Part shown: positions 61,033 to 64,000 of the stretch, piece after piece
Numbering within the stretch: the first letter of the stretch is position 1
Layout: the number at the start of each line of letters is the position of its first letter
Origin: Augochlora pura
Taxonomy: Eukaryota; Arthropoda; Insecta; Hymenoptera; Halictidae
Direction: 5' to 3'
Assembly (NCBI RefSeq): GCF_028453695.1
Contig: NC_135775.1
Span: 14,666,545 to 14,730,544, forward strand
DNA length: 64,000 nucleotides
The notes under the pieces: model-generated
What the model saw: only the letters and a program-made list of their open reading frames with translations
Told to the model about the DNA's origin: nothing
Database searches by the model: none
Translations under genes and position numbers: made by a program

Positions 61033-61255
61033 TTAACCAGTTAGCTGTTATAATCTCTTTGATAAACGTATGAGACATAGTAATTATACTGTATATGTTT
61101 GATTTTCGTGATACTTGGTTTAAATACGACACTTTTATAAAATATATAATTATTTCATAAAGAATATCAGAATATACATATATTTTTGTTAACCGTATAT
61201 ATTAGCCCTCGAATACATATTCGTGTTATGACGAGTATATTCAGAAACAGCTTAA
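61033..61255. mobile_element. TTAA MITE, CCAGTTAGCTGTT family, copy 2
   Basis: It begins TTAACCAGTTAGCTGTTATA like 9441. The right end retains GACGAGTATATTCAGAAACAGC but lacks the left arm of the foldback and a few terminal bases, unlike copy 1. Confidence 0.6.
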
Positions 61256-61408
61256 CAAGTCATGATAATCTACTCAATAAAGCCAAGTACATAGCAAAAT
61301 AAAGTATTTACATTATGAATTCTTCTCGCGAAGGAAAGGTTAGATGTAAACGTACCTTCTAGTCACGAATTTCGTTGATAAACGACGATGTAACATTATT
61401 CAGTGTGT

Positions 61409-62327
61409 ATAAGAATAAATTAATGCATTCTTTACTAGTAAAACGCTTGACTGAACCTTTAGATATGCTTAGAAATATACTATTGCGATTACACGAGCGT
61501 TCAAAATTGCTAAGATCTGACTGTATAAGAAGAACGCTACGAAAAGAGTCAGTAGAAATATATTAGCCAGAAGCTTGAGCTAGTCACTGTCGCCGAGAGG
61601 CTCCGCACAGCGCAAGTTAGCGCAGAATTACGAGGAACCATCCTCGATCGTGAAAGATCAAAGAGAAGGGAACAGGAATCCCCATTAAAATTACAAGGGC
61701 AGGGAGCTGGAAGGTAGTCGGAGAGTGACCGAGTTACCTGATGTTCCAGTTGCAACCCTTTGCTCCGTCCAGAAGGGCTTCCCTATAAAAATGATCCCGT
61801 AGGCTCGGCGCTGGATTGATTTAGTGAGCTAATGACGAACCGAGCCAGCCTCCCACACGAATCGGGAGTGCTTCGGCCGCATCTCTCTTTCTCCCTCTGT
61901 TCCTCTCTCTCTCCCTCGCTCTATTTCTCCGCTCCCAAAGGTATTTTTTTACCTGGCCCCTGCTCGTCGAAGGGGCCCCGCCGACATCTGGTCAGATTTT
62001 GTTTCACAAAAAAGTCCAGTAGGCCCTTATCAAACACGAACGAGCAGAGCTCGGGGGAGGGGCGAGGCGAGGCGAGAGAACCCTGTGGGAACTATTTCCG
62101 AGGCTTTCCCATTCGGCTGGCCCCTGATTGCCTTCTGGAATCATTTTCCGGTGATGTAACACGAGTGATTCTTTGACTAACGCGTCGCGCTACGTTTAAG
62201 CTCCTTCCCAAAACATTAGGCTCTAATAATAACTCCTCCCGAACAAGAAGCGTTTAGACTTCGTTGACAATTGCTTCGCTGAAAAAGGCTACGTAATATG
62301 CATCTGAAATTTGGTCTCCACGCTAGA
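61409..62327. other. Non-coding region, no gene recognised
   Basis: Mixed DNA including a pyrimidine-rich patch at 61880-61930. Frames at 61375-61566 and 61832-62176 have no recognisable domain. Confidence 0.35.
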
Positions 62328-62460
62328 TTAATCCTTGACACTCAAAGCCATTTTAACTTGAAATCTAGAATTGTTTTTTTTTGCCCATAATATTTCTATT
62401 CTATATGATATAGTGTATTTTGTACGTATAAAATTGAATTTTGGGATTTATATGGTGTCG
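62328..62460 (-). mobile_element. Truncated MITE of the CCCTTTGCAYTCGG family, inverted
   Basis: It starts TTAATCCTTGACACTCAAAG, then GCCATTTTAACTTGAAATC, and later GTGTATTTTGTACGTATAAA and TTGAATTTTG. All of these match the reverse complement of the right half of 60738-60983 in order. The other half is missing. Confidence 0.7.
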
Positions 62461-63979
62461 TCAGCTGATCTACTAAAAAGCATTATGATTGGTTGATGCA
62501 TTGTTCGGCTTCATCGACTATGGGTATAAGAAGACTTCCCCAAATCAAGACGCTTCAGTATCAGAGTCTCCTAGCCCTGATAATACAGACTATAACGTTT
62601 CCGAAATATTCCGCAATTTGCTGAATCTAGACGCGGTGTCTATCCGGAAGCCATAAATTTTAATAATGATTGTGGTCGCGAAAGCCTAATACCTCAAATC
62701 CAGGGGAGCTACTGCTGATCTGTTATTCCTTTTTAAAATCTTAAATATCCTACACTCTTATATGCTATTGGCATTTATGCGTCAATAAGGTCTATTAGGT
62801 TTACACGTTATATTCCACCAGACTGCTTTTTATTTCTTTTCTCAAAAGTTATTGTGAAATAATGAACCTCGATGAAGGGACTTGCGATTTTCTATTATCA
62901 CTGGTGTATTTGTTTCTACGTTTTACTGTAATCTTAGATGCAAGCGTTTACAATTGAGGTTCTTTTAGAAACTAAAGACTAAACTCATCCCTATATGCTG
63001 ATGCTCATTTCATACAATGCTTACGTACTGTTGTCGATAGAGTTGAATCCAGATTTTTCAACTAGCAACTGCATCTTGCGTTTCTTCAGAGTATTATGTG
63101 GCATTTCTAAATATATTTTATAGATCTATTTGAACATCGTTGTAACTTCGTATTTGCTCAATCTTTAGACTGTCAGTGCCATATGGTGTTATTAATATCG
63201 TACGGTATTTTGAGGAATAGTTGGCATCATTAAACTTATTTATGGAGTTGTTTGTTATATTAGATTAGGTATACTAAATATCTTTTTTCATAAATCAAAT
63301 CAGATGAAATAGAACCACCTATTCCCCTGTATTCCTTCCCCTGTATCCATTGTAATGCTGATACAATAGTAACAACTTCATATTTATCACGCCGCCAGTC
63401 TAAAAGTTAATAATCCACGCGCACTAACGTCTTTTCCCACTTTTTTCCGAATAAATGAATAAATCAGAAGCAGCCCAACCGAACAATTGAGTATCATTGT
63501 ATGAAGACTTGGAAAAGGGGACGGTGATCGTGGCAAGTGGTTTCCTCGACATTCCGCAGCGGCCCCGTTTTTTGGTGGCACGCGACACCCCTTTGTCTCG
63601 CAGTCGCGTGCCCCACTGGCTAACGAGGAAATTTTTACACAGAAAAAACGGAGGGGGCAGGGGAGGCGAGAGTACGCGTGCAAACTGCGGGCCCCTCGCG
63701 ATCCTCCTTTCGGGAGGCTGGTCGACGAGGCACGCGCAGCCTGCGCTTTTTTCTCCGATCGAAATTTATGGATTCTCGTCGGAAATTCGGAAATCCAGGG
63801 GTCTCTTCCCTTCCGGGGTTCCCTGCCACGTTTTTTCCGTTTTGTTCCGTTCCACCTTTCCCGGATCGTTCGAAAAAAAAACATACTCGCAGCTTCCTTC
63901 CACGCGCCACATGGTACGTTGTCGTTTTTTTTTTCTCTCCCCCCAATCCGCGTTCGATGGACGTCTCCTTATTTTCCAG
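62461..63979. other. Non-coding region, ending in a splice-acceptor-like tract
   Basis: AT-rich DNA to 63390, then GC-rich. Minus frames at 63387-63946 overlap in two phases and look like chance. The last 60 bases are pyrimidine-rich and end TTATTTTCCAG at 63979. Confidence 0.4.
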
Positions 63980-64000
63980 CCCTCGAGCCTCGATTCGGAC
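63980..64000 (+). other. Possible 5' edge of an exon cut by the window end
   Basis: A strong 3' splice-site pattern (long T/C tract, TTTTCCAG) precedes CCCTCGAGCC. Phase 0 reads PSSLDSD. This does not continue the C2H2 finger left open at 24654, because a Phe is expected at the second position. If real, it belongs to another isoform, another phase or another gene. Confidence 0.25.

Larger units (their letters stand above)
60541..61408. repeat. Composite dispersed repeat, copy 2
   Basis: This is the counterpart of 8956-9850 in the same orientation. It contains the 5' part of the LINE fragment above, MITE A, a spacer, MITE B and the TCTCGCGAAGGAAAGG tail. In this copy the LINE piece continues beyond the shared block (59940-60540), so copy 1 is truncated at a point inside the LINE. 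Confidence 0.85.

Noticed and set aside
1..64000. CRISPR arrays, operons, riboswitches, prophage or bacterial promoters
   Set aside because: The window is animal nuclear DNA, and no regularly spaced identical repeats with unique spacers or gene clusters were seen.

Overview
This is animal nuclear DNA, most likely from an insect and plausibly a hymenopteran. Coding sequence is very sparse. Spliceosomal signals are visible, and mariner, jockey-like and TTAA-flanked elements are common. AT-rich stretches alternate with CpG-rich, GC-rich islands that carry long CT/GA microsatellites. The order-level guess is inference; no rRNA, mitochondrial or other diagnostic marker is present.

Only one protein-coding exon is convincing. 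It lies on the + strand and ends at 24654. It encodes a Gly/Ser/Pro/His-rich segment followed by the first half of a C2H2 zinc finger, and it runs into a canonical GTGAGT donor. The fragment looks like the Rotund/Squeeze (LIN-29-like) zinc-finger family. The rest of the finger array was not found downstream, so most or all of 24.7-64 kb may be a long intron. Two weaker exon candidates are a possible signal-peptide exon (43323-43383, phase-1 donor) and a strong splice acceptor at the right edge (exon from 63980).

Most of what can be identified is decayed mobile DNA. There are two mariner transposase remnants (C-terminal part at 11161-11421, minus; N-terminal part at 38143-38570, plus). There are two non-LTR retrotransposon reverse-transcriptase remnants (about 11880-12440 and 59940-60737, both minus). 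A Tc1-like element with long inverted repeats lies at 7151-7825. A dozen or so TTAA-bounded MITEs fall into several families: CCCTTTGCAYTCGG ends, CACGTTCA-type ends, CACTAAACCTACCGA ends and CCAGTTAGCTGTT ends. One MITE sits inside a reverse transcriptase immediately after its FADD motif. A composite repeat (LINE piece plus two MITEs) occurs twice, about 51.6 kb apart.

The GC-rich islands (roughly 9.95-10.55, 15.7-17.4, 18.5-19.3, 20.0-21.4, 31.0-33.1, 36.5-38.1, 39.6-41.7, 42.5-43.5, 45.6-47.3, 47.8-49.5, 52.8-54.4, 56.4-57.4 and 63.4-64.0 kb) contain many overlapping open frames on both strands. These are expected where stop codons are rare, and none matches a protein I recognise. I found no operon, CRISPR array, tRNA, rRNA or clearly novel multigene system. 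The most unusual local structures are a 100-bp TTAA-bounded foldback and the MITE-in-FADD insertion.
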